From positions 1-64,000 of the forward strand of contig JADLAZ010000091.1 of the NCBI GenBank assembly GCA_020849725.1: a DNA stretch of 64,000 bases. The letters are read 5' to 3'. This document shows positions 1 through 9,541 of the stretch, piece after piece. The stretch's first letter is position 1. The number at the start of each line of letters is the position of its first letter. Under the pieces are notes generated by a model. The model searched no databases and was not told where the DNA came from. It was given only the letters and a program-made list of their open reading frames with translations. This DNA is from Chloroflexota bacterium. GTDB taxonomy: Bacteria; Chloroflexota; Chloroflexia; Thermomicrobiales; JADLAZ01. Made by a program: the position numbers and the translations under genes.

Positions 1-309
1 GACCCGGTGCTGAAAGTCGCTGATCTGGAGATCGACACCGTCAGCCACGAGGTGCGGCGCGGCGGCCGGCCGATCGAGTTGACCAGCAAGGAGTACGCCG
101 TGCTGGAGTACTTCGTGCGCCACCCCAACCGAGTGCTGACGCGCGCCCAGATCGCCGAGCACGTCTGGGACTATGATTTCGTGGCCATGAGCAACGTCGT
201 CGACGTCTATGTCGGCTATTTGCGCCGCAAGCTGGCCGATCAGGGTGAGGCGCGCCTGCTGCAGACCGTGCGCGGGACAGGCTACAAGCTGCGGGCGACG
301 CTGGCATGA
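1..309 (+). CDS. Response regulator, OmpR/PhoB family, C-terminal part (5' truncated by window edge)
   Basis: The reading frame is open from base 1, so the gene starts upstream and only the winged-helix DNA-binding domain is seen. The Trans_reg_C signature is clear: a small beta sheet, then LTSKEYAVLEYF, then VLTRAQIAEHVWDYDF, the recognition helix SNVVDVYVGYLRRKL and the wing TVRGTGYKL. In this family the missing N-terminal receiver domain is phosphorylated by a partner histidine kinase and the protein then binds promoters. The stop overlaps the start of the following kinase gene by 4 bases (ATGA), indicating translational coupling in one operon. The regulon cannot be deduced. Family assignment is very sure. 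Confidence 0.95.
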   Translation, partial: DPVLKVADLEIDTVSHEVRRGGRPIELTSKEYAVLEYFVRHPNRVLTRAQIAEHVWDYDFVAMSNVVDVYVGYLRRKLADQGEARLLQTVRGTGYKLRATLA

Positions 310-1769
310 GCCAGCTATCCCGCCTCATCGCGCGTGGCTGGCGGACGCTGCGCACGATCCGCGTTCGGCTGACGCTGTGGTACGTGGCGCTGCTGGCGGT
401 CATCCTGGTGCTGTTCAGCGGTGTGCTGTACCTGGGCCTGGCGCGCAGCATGCAGGCCGAGGCCGACGCGCGCCTGATGAGCGACACACAGCAGGTGCTG
501 GCCAGCGTCGAGATCGAGGGCGACCGGCTCGATGCCCCGCTGCGATCGGACTACATGCCGGCCGGCCTGGAGGTGACCCTTTACAATCAGCGCGGCCAGC
601 GTCTGTTCACCACCGACCCGGACCGGCTGCTGCCACGGCTGGGTCGGGAGGAGGTCGCCGCCGTGCGCGGGCCGTGGCGCATCGACGTCGTGCGCGGCGC
701 CGATGGCGCCGGGTGGCGGCAACTGACCGGGCCGGTGCTGGAGGGATCCCGCCAATTGGGGGTGGTGCAGACCGCGCGCCCGGAGGCCGAGCTGACCGCC
801 GCGCTGCGCGATCTGGGGGCGGTGATGGCGCTGGCGATCCCGGCCACGCTGCTGCTGGCCAGCGCTGGTGGGCTGTTCCTGGCCGGGCGGGCGCTGGGAC
901 CGATCGATCGCATGACGCGCGCGGCGCAGGCGATCGGGGCTGACGACCTGACCCGCCGGCTGGATGCGCCGCCGGTGCCGGACGAAGTTGGCCGGCTGGC
1001 GCTGACCTTCAACGGTCTGCTCGACCGGCTGGAGCGCGCGTTTCGACGTCAGCGCCAGTTCACGACGGACGCTGCCCACGAGTTGCGCACGCCGCTGGCG
1101 ATCATGGCCAGTCAGGCCGATGTGCTGCTGGCGCGGCCCCACCCGGCGGCCGAGTATCGCCAGGCGCTGGTCACGATGCGCGACGACATCGCGCGGCTGA
1201 CGGCGCTGGTCAGCGAGCTGCTGACGCTGGCGCGGGCCGACGCCGGCCAGGAGGCGCTCCAGTGCGAGTGGCTGGCGCTGACGACGCTGGTCGATGAGGT
1301 GCTGGCGGCGATGGCGCCGCTGGCGGAGCGCGCCGGCGTGCGCCTGGGGCGCGGCAGCGACAGCGCGCCGGTCGATGTCGACGGCGACCAGACGCGGCTG
1401 ACGCAACTGCTGATCAACCTGCTCGACAACGCGCTCACGTACACGCCGAGCGGCGGCATGGTGACGGTGACGGCACGGCCAGCCGGCAGTTGGGCGGTGC
1501 TGGCGGTGACTGATACCGGCGTCGGCATCGCGCCGGAGCACCTGCCGCACCTGTTCGAGCGCTTCTACCGCGCTGACGCGGCCCGCGCACGGGCGGGCGG
1601 CGGCGCGGGCCTCGGCCTGGCCATCTGCCAGTGGGTCGTCGCCGCGCACGGCGGCGAGATCGACGTCGCCAGCCAGCCCGGCCAGGGCACAACAGTGACG
1701 GTGCGCCTGCCGCTGGCCGCGCCGCCAGCCCCGGTGCGCGGCGCCGACGTGAGCGTGGCCCGGCGCTAG
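306..1769 (+). CDS. Sensor histidine kinase with HAMP domain
   Basis: This is a 487-residue membrane kinase. It has a first membrane segment near residues 22-46, an extracytoplasmic sensor region to about 170, a second segment near 171-193 and a HAMP linker. HisKA carries the phosphoacceptor His258 in the motif DAAHELRTPL. HATPase_c shows the N box (LLDNALTYTP), G1 (DTGVGIAP), an F box (LFERFYRAD) and G2 (AGLGLAICQW). It overlaps the preceding response-regulator gene by 4 bases and is its cognate kinase. The sensor region has no recognisable ligand domain. The architecture resembles the CutS/QseC-like OmpR-partner kinases. The signal is unknown. Confidence 0.95.
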   Translation: MSQLSRLIARGWRTLRTIRVRLTLWYVALLAVILVLFSGVLYLGLARSMQAEADARLMSDTQQVLASVEIEGDRLDAPLRSDYMPAGLEVTLYNQRGQRLFTTDPDRLLPRLGREEVAAVRGPWRIDVVRGADGAGWRQLTGPVLEGSRQLGVVQTARPEAELTAALRDLGAVMALAIPATLLLASAGGLFLAGRALGPIDRMTRAAQAIGADDLTRRLDAPPVPDEVGRLALTFNGLLDRLERAFRRQRQFTTDAAHELRTPLAIMASQADVLLARPHPAAEYRQALVTMRDDIARLTALVSELLTLARADAGQEALQCEWLALTTLVDEVLAAMAPLAERAGVRLGRGSDSAPVDVDGDQTRLTQLLINLLDNALTYTPSGGMVTVTARPAGSWAVLAVTDTGVGIAPEHLPHLFERFYRADAARARAGGGAGLGLAICQWVVAAHGGEIDVASQPGQGTTVTVRLPLAAPPAPVRGADVSVARR

Positions 1770-1813
1770 CCGGCGGGCGTGGCCGATGCGCCATGCCGAC
1801 CAGCGCTGCGTGC

Positions 1814-1842
1814 TTGACAGCAGTGGCAGCCGTGACTAGACT
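1814..1842 (+). promoter_or_regulatory. Sigma-70-type promoter for the RHS gene
   Basis: A perfect -35 TTGACA (1814-1819) is followed after 17 bases by TAGACT (1837-1842), a close match to the -10 consensus. It lies between the kinase gene and the giant RHS gene and points towards the latter, giving a leader of roughly 75-100 bases. A site this close to consensus is unlikely by chance in such GC-rich DNA. It suggests the RHS gene is transcribed independently of the two-component system. Confidence 0.6.
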
Positions 1843-1922
1843 GCGCCGCCATTGACGGTTGGTCACCGCCTGCGCCGGCATCCTTTGGTCTGTGCGGGGG
1901 GGCGTGGCAGGCAGGGGCGCCC

Positions 1923-4900
1923 GTGCCGTCACGACAGGTGGCGCGCATGCGTGGGTGGAGCCGGGCCGGTTGGCCGCTGGTGTCGCGCCGGCTGCGCCGC
2001 TGGGCGCCGTTGCTGATGCGCCTCTGGCTCACCCTCGTGCTGCTGTGGCCCTCTGGCACCGGGATACGCGATGCATCGACTGCCACCGCCTTCCAGAGCA
2101 CCCTGCACCAGGCCAGCATCCTGCTCACCCCCTTGACAGCGCGCGGCGGCCAACTCCTGCGTGCGGCGACGCTGGCGCTGCCGGCGGCGCTGCTCGTGCC
2201 GGCCCGACCGGTCGCCGCCGTCGCGCCCTACGATGACTCCTTCGCGAGCCCCACCCTCGATCAGGCCAAGTGGCAGTGGACCCGTGAAAGCCCTGGCAAC
2301 TGGAGTCTGACGACCTCGCCGGATCATCTGCGCCTTCACACGACTCAGACGGACATCTGGCGCAACTACAACACGGCGCCGGTCCTACTCCAGGATGCAC
2401 CGACCGGCAATTTCGAGATCAGCACGCACATCACCATGGATCCGGCGGTCGACTTTCAGCAAGCAGGCATCGTCCTGTACGGCGATGACAACAACCACTT
2501 CCGTCTCACCTTTGGTTCCTTCTATGGCGTCCGGGGCTTTGAGTTCGCCAGAGAGACCTACGATTCTCAGCATCCATGTTTCGATGAGACTCTCCAGGAC
2601 TGGGGACCCTGCTACACGACGTCGGTCATTGCCGGCCCGGCTGGGACGACGTTCTGGCTCAGGCTCAGCCGGTCGGGCACGACGTACCGTGGCGACTACA
2701 GTCAGAACGGCGCCACTTGGACACCGGTCGGCACGTGGACGACTAGCAGCATCCAGGTCACCCAGGTGGGGCTGACTGCCTTCAACGGACAGAATCAGGC
2801 CGGCGCGCCATCGATCCCGGCCGACTTCGACTACTTCAAAGTCGGGCCGGTCAGCCAGAGCTTGCCCGACGACTTGCTCGTCGACTGGGTCAAGAGCGGC
2901 CAGACCGCCGACCCGATCAACACCTTCACCGGCGGCTATCTCTATGAGCGCACCGACCTGGCCATTCCTGGCCGCGGTCCGGCGCCGGCCTTCAGCCGCA
3001 GCTACAACAGCCGCGCCACGCTCGACGGGCCGCTCGGCCCCGGCTGGACGCATGGCTACGACGTGCGGCTGCTGGCGACGACCGACCAGACCAGCGATCT
3101 GGTCGTCAAGGGCGCCTATCACCAGGGCGACCGCTACACGGCCGACGAGGACGACTTCGAGCCGCCGCCGGGGCGCGACAGCACGCTCCAGAAAGCCGGC
3201 GCCGGCTACACGCTCACGGCCAAGGGCCGCGACCGCTGGGAGTTCGACGGCCTGGGCCGGCCGACGGCGCGGCGCGACCGCTTCGGCAACATCAGCACAC
3301 TCGAGTACGACGCCGACGACCGCCTGATCCGCGTCACCGACCCGGCCGGGCGGGGCGTTCTGAGCTTCGCCTATCATCCTAGCGGGCGGCTGGCCAGCGT
3401 TACCGACTGGGCCAGCCCGCCGCGCACGGTCAGCTTCGGCTACGACGCCGCCGGCCGGCTGCAGACGGTCACCGACCGTGAGGGCAAGGTGACGACCTAC
3501 GCCTATGACGGCGCGAGCAGCCGGCTGACGACGATCACCGACGCCAACGGCCACGTGGCGGTCACCAACCACTACGACGCCCAGGGCCGCGTCGACTGGC
3601 AGCGCGACGCGGCGCTCAAGCAGACCGACCTGGTCTACGTCGTCAACGGCGACGGCACGCGCGTGACGACAGTGACCTCCCCGGCGACCTCGGTCGAACC
3701 GACCTGGCGCCATCAGGTGATCGACACGCACGACGCCCAGGGCCGCGCCATCGCCCGCCAGACCAAGCCGGCGTCGGCCAGCGCCGGCTGGGTCACCGAG
3801 GCGTGGAGCTACGACGGCGCCGGCAACCTGAGCCAGGCGACCGACGGGCGCGGCGCCACGACCCAGTTCTGCTATGACGTCGACTACGCCGGCGCGGTCA
3901 TCGCCGGCGACCGGCGCAGCCTGACGCGGCGGATCGATCCGGCGCCGGCCACCGGCCAGCCGCGGCCGGTGACGCTCTTCCAGTACGACGCCGCCGACAA
4001 CCTGGTCCAGACGGTGCCGCCCAGGGGCGTCGCCAGTGGACCGAGCGTCACCTGCACGACGAACCTCAGCGCCAGCGCGACCTCGCCGTACCGGACGGAC
4101 TTCGCCTACGACGCCGCGACGCTGACGACGCTGGAGGCGATCACCCGGCGCGCCACGGACCCTGAGGCGGGCCTGCTGGCGGCCGTCACCCGGTTCGAGT
4201 ACGGCGACGCGGCCAACCCCGGGCTGGTGACGCGCGTCATCCCGCCGCGCGGCAATGCCGGCGGCAGCCCCGACTACAGCTACGCCACGACCTTCACCTA
4301 TGGCGCGAGCGGCAGCCAGGCCGGGCTGCTGACCAGCGTCACCGACCCGCTCGGCAATGTGACCACGTACGCCTACGATGCCGTTGGGCGCCGCAGCAGC
4401 ATGGTCTACCCGCTGGGCAACGCCGCCGGCGGCGTGCCGGGCGAGCACACCTGGACCTACCAGTATGACCAGGAAGATCGGCTGACACGGACGGAGGCGC
4501 CGGCGCCGCGCTACGCGGCCGGCGAGACGGCGCCGCTGGTGACGCAGGTCGCCTACGACCCGGTCGGCAACCGGACGGTGGTGACCGACGCCAGTGGGCA
4601 GGTGACCAAGCACGCCTACGATGTCCGCGACAGCCTGGCGCTGGTGTGCCAGAGCAAGGATCCCTGGACCGACCCGGCACCGGTGACGGCCTGCCCGGCC
4701 GGCACGATCGCCACCGCCTACAGCTATGACGACCTGGGCCACCTCAAGCGGGTGACGCGGGCGGCGGGCGACAGCCCCAACGAGCGGGTGGTCGACTACA
4801 CCTACGACGGGCTGGGCCGGCTGCGCAAGGAGACGCAGTACCCGAACTGGCCGCAGACCTTCGGCCCACTGGTGACCGAGTCGACCTACGACCAGGCCAG

Positions 4901-7900
4901 CAACCGGCTGACGCTGAAGGACCCGCTGCTCAAGACGACGACCTTCAGCTACGACGCGCTCAACCGGCTGACGGGCATCGACTACACCGAGGCCGGCAGC
5001 GCCGACGTGACCTACAGCTACGACGCCCACGGCAACCGGCTAGCCATGACCGACGGCACGGGTACGACCAGCTACAGCTACGACGAGCTTGACCGGCTGC
5101 TGACGGTGACCAGTCCCGACCCCGGCGGGGCCAGGACGGTCGGCTACCGCTACGACCGCGACGGCAACCGGGTCAAGGTGCTCTACCCCGACAGCACGGC
5201 GGTGACGTCCAGCTTCGACAAGGCCAGCCGGCTGACGGAGCTGCTCGACTGGGCCAGCCGCGTCACCGGCTACAGCTACTTCCCCGACGGCAGCCTGCAG
5301 GCGACGACCCACCCGAACGGCACGACCAGCACGCAGCAGTACGACGCGACGCGGCGGCTGCGCCAGGTGCGCCACGCCCGCCCGACCGGGGTGACGGTCG
5401 GCCAGTACGACTACACGCTCGACGCGCTCGGCAACCGGACGCAACTCGACGAGCAGGCGGCGAGCCTGGCGACGAGCGGGACGCTGGCGGGGTGGGGGGC
5501 CAACACGACCGGCAAGCTGGGCGACGGCACGACGACGCAGCGCCTCAGCCCGGTGGCGGTAAGCGGGCTGAGCGGGGTGACCGCGGCGGCGGCCGGGCGC
5601 GACCACAGCCTGGCGCTGACGGCCGACGGCCGGGTCTGGGGCTGGGGCAGCAACAGCAACGGGCAACTGGGGCTGGGCACGGCCGACAGCGGCAATCATG
5701 CCAGCGCCGTGGTTGTGCCGAGCCTGACCGAGGTGACGGCGGTGGCGGGCGGCGGCACGCACACGCTGGCGCTGCTCGGTGACGGCACGCTGCGCGCCTG
5801 GGGCAACAACGCCAACGGCCGGCTGGGCGACGGCACGACGACGCAACGGACCAGTCCGGTGGCGGTCAGTGGGTTGACCAACGCCGTCGCCATCGCCGCC
5901 GGCACCGACCACAGCCTGGCGCTGCGGGCGGATGGGACGGTCTGGGCCTGGGGCAACAACGGCAACGGTCGGCTGGGCGATGGCACGACGACGCAGCGGC
6001 TGCTGCCGACGCAGGTGGTGGCCGGGACCGGCACCTGTGCCGGTGGGACGCACCTGACCGGCGTGATCGCCATCGCCGCCGGTGGCAGCCACAGCCTGGC
6101 GCTCAAGGGCGACGGCACGGTCTGCGCCTGGGGCAACAACGGCAACGGCCGGCTAGGCGATGGCACGACGACGCAACGCCTGACGCCGGTGGCGGTCGTC
6201 GGGGTCGGTGGGACGGGCACGCTGGGCGGGGTGCGGGCGCTGGCGGCCGCCGACAGCCACAGCGTGGCGCTGCTGGCCGATGGCACGCTGCGGGCGTGGG
6301 GCAACAACGCCAACGGCCGGCTCGGCGCCGGCAGCACCAGCCCGAGCCAGAGCCTGACGCCGGTGCCGGTCAGCCTGGCCAACCTGCCGGCCGGCAGCCG
6401 GGCGACGGCGCTGGAGGCGGGCTGGCACCACACCTTCGTCCGGCTGGCCGATGGGACGGTCGCGGGCTGGGGCCTCAACAGCACCGGCCAACTGGGGCTG
6501 GGCGACACCACCCAGCGCACCGCGCCGACGCTGGCGCCGGGCCTCGATCTGCGGACGCTCGTCACCGGGGGCGAGGACTTCACGCTGGCGCTGAAAACCG
6601 AGGCGACCGGCTGGGCCTGGGGCGCCAACGGCCGGGGGCAGGTCGGCGACGGCACGACGACCAACCGGACCACACCAACGCAGGTGAGCGGGCTGGGCGG
6701 CATCGTGGCGGTGATGAGCGGCGTCGAGCACAGCCTGGCGCTGACGGCGGCCGGGGCGGTCTGGGCCTGGGGCGCCAATGAGGCGGGCCAGGTGGGCGAC
6801 GGCACGACGACGGACCGCACCGCGCCGGTGACCGTCAGCGGGCTGAGCGGGGTGGCCAGCATCACCCGCGGCTGGCGGCACAACCTGGCGCTCAAAGCTG
6901 ACGGCTCGGTCGCCGCCTGGGGCGCCAACGGCAGCGGCCAACTCGGCGATGGCACGACGACCAACCGCACGACGCCGGTCACGGTCGGGGGTGTGAGCGG
7001 CATCACGGCGGTGGCGGCCGGCAGCGGCCACAGCCTGGCGGTGACGGGGGCTGGGACGGTGCTGGCCTGGGGACGCAACCAGGAGGGGCAACTGGGCGAC
7101 GGCACCAGCACCGACCGGCTGACGCCGGTGGCGGTGAGTGGCCTGACGAACGTAGTGGCGGTAGCAGCCGGGCAGCACCACAGCCTGGCCGCCACCAGCA
7201 GCGGCGCGGTCTGGGCCTGGGGCTCGGCCAGCTTCGGTCAGACCGGCCAGGGCACGATTGGCTTCAGCAGCCCGACGCCGGTGCGCGTGTTGGCGCCGAG
7301 TGGGGCGGGCTTCCTGGACGGCATCGTCGCCATTCGCACCGGCGTGGCGGCGGGCGAGGTCTTCAGCCTGGCCTTGAAGGCCGATGGGACCGTCTACGCC
7401 TGGGGCGGCAACCAGTACGGGCAGCTGGGCGACGGCACGACGACGACGCGGCTGCGGCCGGTGCTGGTCGGTGGGGTGACGGGGGCGACGCATCTGGCAG
7501 CCGGGCTGGACTTCGGGGTGGTGCGGCGGGCGGATGGGACGCTGCGCGCCTGGGGGCGCAACGACGCCGGTCAGTTGGGCTCGGCCAGCAGCGGCGACTG
7601 CGGCGGGGTGGCCTGCAGCCTGACGCCGCTGGTGGTGGGCGGGCTGAGCGGGGCGGCGACGGCGGTGGCGGGTGGGTTTGGGCACAGTCTGACCAGCACG
7701 GTGGCGGTCGGCATGACCAGCGGCACGACGACCTACGCCTACGACCGGCTGTCGCGGCTGACGGGGGTGACGGCGCCGACGGGCACGACCAGCTACGCCT
7801 ACGATCCGGTCGGCAACCGGACCAGCCGCACGCGCACCGGCACGACGAATGTGAGCTCCACCTATGACCGAGCCGACCGGATCAAGACGGTGGTGCAGGG

Positions 7901-9002
7901 CAGCAGCACGACCTACACGATGAATGCGAACGGCAACCTGACGGCGCGCGGCAACGACGACTTCACCTACGACCAGGCCAACCGGCTCAAGACGGCGGTC
8001 GTGGGCGGGGTCAGCAGCAGCGCTGCCTACGACGGCGATGGCAAGCGGGTCAGTCAGACGGTGGCGGGGGTGACGACCCGGTATCTGTACGATGTGGGTG
8101 GCGGGCTGCCGGTGCTGCTGGACGATGGCAGTCGCAAGTACGTCTGGGGGTTGGGGCTGGCCTACGCGGTGACGAGCGGTGGGGCGGTCGAGGTCTATCA
8201 CACGGATGGGCTGGGGTCAGTGCGGGCGCTGACGGACGGGACGGGCGCGCTGGTCCAGACGCAGGCGACCGATGAGTTCGGGGTGCCGGCCGGGACGATG
8301 GGGAGCAGCGGGCAGCCGTTTGGCTACACGGGCGAGGTGAGGGACGGAGCGACGGGACTGGTCTACCTGCGCGCCCGGATGTACGACCCGGTGACCGGGC
8401 GGTTTATGCAGCGCGATCCCTGGCCGGGGATCGGGCCACTGCCCTTGACTCTGAATCGATACAGCTATGCAGAGAACAATCCAACAAACAGGACAGATCC
8501 GACCGGTTTGTTCGCATCAAAGATCTTCAATGATCCATTCTCAATTGATCCATCGGAACATGACTGCTCCGATCCGCTCAATACTAAGCGGCTATGCGCC
8601 TGGTGGCATGTAATTTTCGGTCCACATGGCGCCTATCTCGGTTCGAGCATTCGCAAGAATTGGGGAAAGGGAGACGAGGGAGGGTCACAGGGTGCCCCAG
8701 TAAAGAGTCTCTTCGGAAAGACCGAGCGCCAGGTTCTCCGAAACAAGCCACGCGGCTGGATTAGAGTCGATGTTGAAAGAGGCAATGGTTGGAAACTCGT
8801 TGATGAGAATGGCGTAGAACGCGTTCGATTCATGAGGCCGGATCCAGGTACAAGTCAGCCATGGTATCGAGCTAGAGAGACCGGATATTGGAGATGGGCT
8901 AACGAGCGAGGGGAAAACCTTGATGAATACGGTCGCGTAGTAAGCAAGAGCGATCCTGATTACGAGTGGAAAACGCACATTCCATACAGTGGTGCGAGAT
9001 GA
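1923..9002 (+). CDS. Giant secreted RHS/YD-repeat polymorphic toxin with RCC1 insert and variable toxin tip
   Basis: This 2359-residue protein has a hydrophobic, Arg-preceded N-terminus suggesting export. A lectin-like beta-sandwich follows (about residues 100-310, opening with YDDSFASPTLDQAKW, as in DUF1349-type domains). Next are YD repeats (about 340-1180, many of the form YDALNRLT or YDAAGRLQTV), fourteen RCC1 repeats (about 1187-1930), more YD repeats, the RHS core (FGYTGE, YLRARMYDP, GRFMQRDPWPG, ending DPTGL near 2195) and a 160-residue C-terminal tip. In RHS proteins the YD repeats form a shell enclosing a toxic tip. From about base 8445 the DNA is much more AT-rich, showing the tip was exchanged. 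The start is GTG 1923; ATG 1947, with AGGTGG upstream, is equally possible. The stop overlaps the next gene (ATGA). Secretion route and toxin activity are inferred. Confidence 0.88.
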   Translation: MPSRQVARMRGWSRAGWPLVSRRLRRWAPLLMRLWLTLVLLWPSGTGIRDASTATAFQSTLHQASILLTPLTARGGQLLRAATLALPAALLVPARPVAAVAPYDDSFASPTLDQAKWQWTRESPGNWSLTTSPDHLRLHTTQTDIWRNYNTAPVLLQDAPTGNFEISTHITMDPAVDFQQAGIVLYGDDNNHFRLTFGSFYGVRGFEFARETYDSQHPCFDETLQDWGPCYTTSVIAGPAGTTFWLRLSRSGTTYRGDYSQNGATWTPVGTWTTSSIQVTQVGLTAFNGQNQAGAPSIPADFDYFKVGPVSQSLPDDLLVDWVKSGQTADPINTFTGGYLYERTDLAIPGRGPAPAFSRSYNSRATLDGPLGPGWTHGYDVRLLATTDQTSDLVVKGAYHQGDRYTADEDDFEPPPGRDSTLQKAGAGYTLTAKGRDRWEFDGLGRPTARRDRFGNISTLEYDADDRLIRVTDPAGRGVLSFAYHPSGRLASVTDWASPPRTVSFGYDAAGRLQTVTDREGKVTTYAYDGASSRLTTITDANGHVAVTNHYDAQGRVDWQRDAALKQTDLVYVVNGDGTRVTTVTSPATSVEPTWRHQVIDTHDAQGRAIARQTKPASASAGWVTEAWSYDGAGNLSQATDGRGATTQFCYDVDYAGAVIAGDRRSLTRRIDPAPATGQPRPVTLFQYDAADNLVQTVPPRGVASGPSVTCTTNLSASATSPYRTDFAYDAATLTTLEAITRRATDPEAGLLAAVTRFEYGDAANPGLVTRVIPPRGNAGGSPDYSYATTFTYGASGSQAGLLTSVTDPLGNVTTYAYDAVGRRSSMVYPLGNAAGGVPGEHTWTYQYDQEDRLTRTEAPAPRYAAGETAPLVTQVAYDPVGNRTVVTDASGQVTKHAYDVRDSLALVCQSKDPWTDPAPVTACPAGTIATAYSYDDLGHLKRVTRAAGDSPNERVVDYTYDGLGRLRKETQYPNWPQTFGPLVTESTYDQASNRLTLKDPLLKTTTFSYDALNRLTGIDYTEAGSADVTYSYDAHGNRLAMTDGTGTTSYSYDELDRLLTVTSPDPGGARTVGYRYDRDGNRVKVLYPDSTAVTSSFDKASRLTELLDWASRVTGYSYFPDGSLQATTHPNGTTSTQQYDATRRLRQVRHARPTGVTVGQYDYTLDALGNRTQLDEQAASLATSGTLAGWGANTTGKLGDGTTTQRLSPVAVSGLSGVTAAAAGRDHSLALTADGRVWGWGSNSNGQLGLGTADSGNHASAVVVPSLTEVTAVAGGGTHTLALLGDGTLRAWGNNANGRLGDGTTTQRTSPVAVSGLTNAVAIAAGTDHSLALRADGTVWAWGNNGNGRLGDGTTTQRLLPTQVVAGTGTCAGGTHLTGVIAIAAGGSHSLALKGDGTVCAWGNNGNGRLGDGTTTQRLTPVAVVGVGGTGTLGGVRALAAADSHSVALLADGTLRAWGNNANGRLGAGSTSPSQSLTPVPVSLANLPAGSRATALEAGWHHTFVRLADGTVAGWGLNSTGQLGLGDTTQRTAPTLAPGLDLRTLVTGGEDFTLALKTEATGWAWGANGRGQVGDGTTTNRTTPTQVSGLGGIVAVMSGVEHSLALTAAGAVWAWGANEAGQVGDGTTTDRTAPVTVSGLSGVASITRGWRHNLALKADGSVAAWGANGSGQLGDGTTTNRTTPVTVGGVSGITAVAAGSGHSLAVTGAGTVLAWGRNQEGQLGDGTSTDRLTPVAVSGLTNVVAVAAGQHHSLAATSSGAVWAWGSASFGQTGQGTIGFSSPTPVRVLAPSGAGFLDGIVAIRTGVAAGEVFSLALKADGTVYAWGGNQYGQLGDGTTTTRLRPVLVGGVTGATHLAAGLDFGVVRRADGTLRAWGRNDAGQLGSASSGDCGGVACSLTPLVVGGLSGAATAVAGGFGHSLTSTVAVGMTSGTTTYAYDRLSRLTGVTAPTGTTSYAYDPVGNRTSRTRTGTTNVSSTYDRADRIKTVVQGSSTTYTMNANGNLTARGNDDFTYDQANRLKTAVVGGVSSSAAYDGDGKRVSQTVAGVTTRYLYDVGGGLPVLLDDGSRKYVWGLGLAYAVTSGGAVEVYHTDGLGSVRALTDGTGALVQTQATDEFGVPAGTMGSSGQPFGYTGEVRDGATGLVYLRARMYDPVTGRFMQRDPWPGIGPLPLTLNRYSYAENNPTNRTDPTGLFASKIFNDPFSIDPSEHDCSDPLNTKRLCAWWHVIFGPHGAYLGSSIRKNWGKGDEGGSQGAPVKSLFGKTERQVLRNKPRGWIRVDVERGNGWKLVDENGVERVRFMRPDPGTSQPWYRARETGYWRWANERGENLDEYGRVVSKSDPDYEWKTHIPYSGAR
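5481..7713 (+). repeat. Fourteen tandem RCC1-type repeats inside the RHS gene
   Basis: About fourteen units of roughly 50 codons follow the pattern WAWGxNxxGQLGDGTTTxR, then P-V-V, then GHSLALxxDGTV. Several neighbours share long identical nucleotide stretches, especially the stretch encoding GDGTTTQR, so the array has recently expanded or is homogenised by gene conversion. RCC1 domains fold as seven-bladed propellers, so fourteen units would make two full propellers. The array interrupts the YD repeats and keeps the reading frame. Long open frames on the opposite strand here are by-products of the repeat composition. Confidence 0.85.
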
Positions 9003-9541
9003 TCGTCCTGGTCGATCCAGAGAAGTATTTCCGTGACAATCAGATTGATGAGAGTCTGGTCCTAAGGCTTCGATACTCAGCAGCTCAAAGGAAGGTTGAT
9101 CTCATATTCGTCTATGCCGCCGATACAGTAAGTATGAGATTGTCAAATATCCGATCATTAAACAAGTCGCGCGACTTTCGACGCTTAGTATTCTGCGATG
9201 TCCATGGATTCTCGCATGCTTCCTACGCGAGAAGAGATGGATCAATGGCAACGATCTGGAGTCACGAGCAAGTTGATGACTACTGCCTCGACACTAGTAT
9301 ACGGCATATCGCTGCGGCTCGGCCTTTGCTCGATAGAAGTGCTACCGGATTTCAGATCGATCTCGTCTTGCACTCGGTGAGTGCCTATCGATTTCACTTC
9401 ACTCACCTGCTCTCGGACCGCAGACTGGGGCAACTTGCCAAGGCATCATTGACCGAGAGCCGCTACATCGATCAAGAGTCAGGAGAGATCTTCATGTTCG
9501 ATGAGCCATTTCCCGAGGCCGTTCCCGACGACGTAGCATGA
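8999..9541 (+). CDS. Candidate immunity protein for the RHS toxin tip
   Basis: This 180-residue soluble protein starts at ATG 8999, overlapping the RHS stop by 4 bases. It has the same AT-rich composition as the toxin tip and is unlike the flanking high-GC DNA. No family is recognised. It is mixed alpha/beta, without signal peptide or membrane segment, and begins MIVLVDPEKYF. In polymorphic toxin systems the gene directly after the toxin tip usually encodes the cognate immunity protein, and the overlapping start and shared composition fit that role. The assignment rests on position and composition only. It could instead be an unrelated hypothetical gene carried with the tip. Confidence 0.6.
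   Translation: MIVLVDPEKYFRDNQIDESLVLRLRYSAAQRKVDLIFVYAADTVSMRLSNIRSLNKSRDFRRLVFCDVHGFSHASYARRDGSMATIWSHEQVDDYCLDTSIRHIAAARPLLDRSATGFQIDLVLHSVSAYRFHFTHLLSDRRLGQLAKASLTESRYIDQESGEIFMFDEPFPEAVPDDVA

Noticed and set aside
2385..5030. An 880-codon minus-strand frame opposite the YD repeats
   Set aside because: High GC keeps antisense frames open; the sense strand has clear YD motifs and the antisense translation has no domain features.
5481..7713. CRISPR-like array
   Set aside because: The regularly spaced repeats are coding RCC1 units of variable length without unique spacers, leader or cas genes.
5696..8201. Very long open frames on the minus strand across the RCC1 repeats (about 500 and 680 codons)
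   Set aside because: They mirror the repeat composition of the sense strand, consist of monotonous Pro/Ser/Val or Arg/His/Gln runs, and lack ribosome sites; the plus-strand repeats have recognisable RCC1 motifs.
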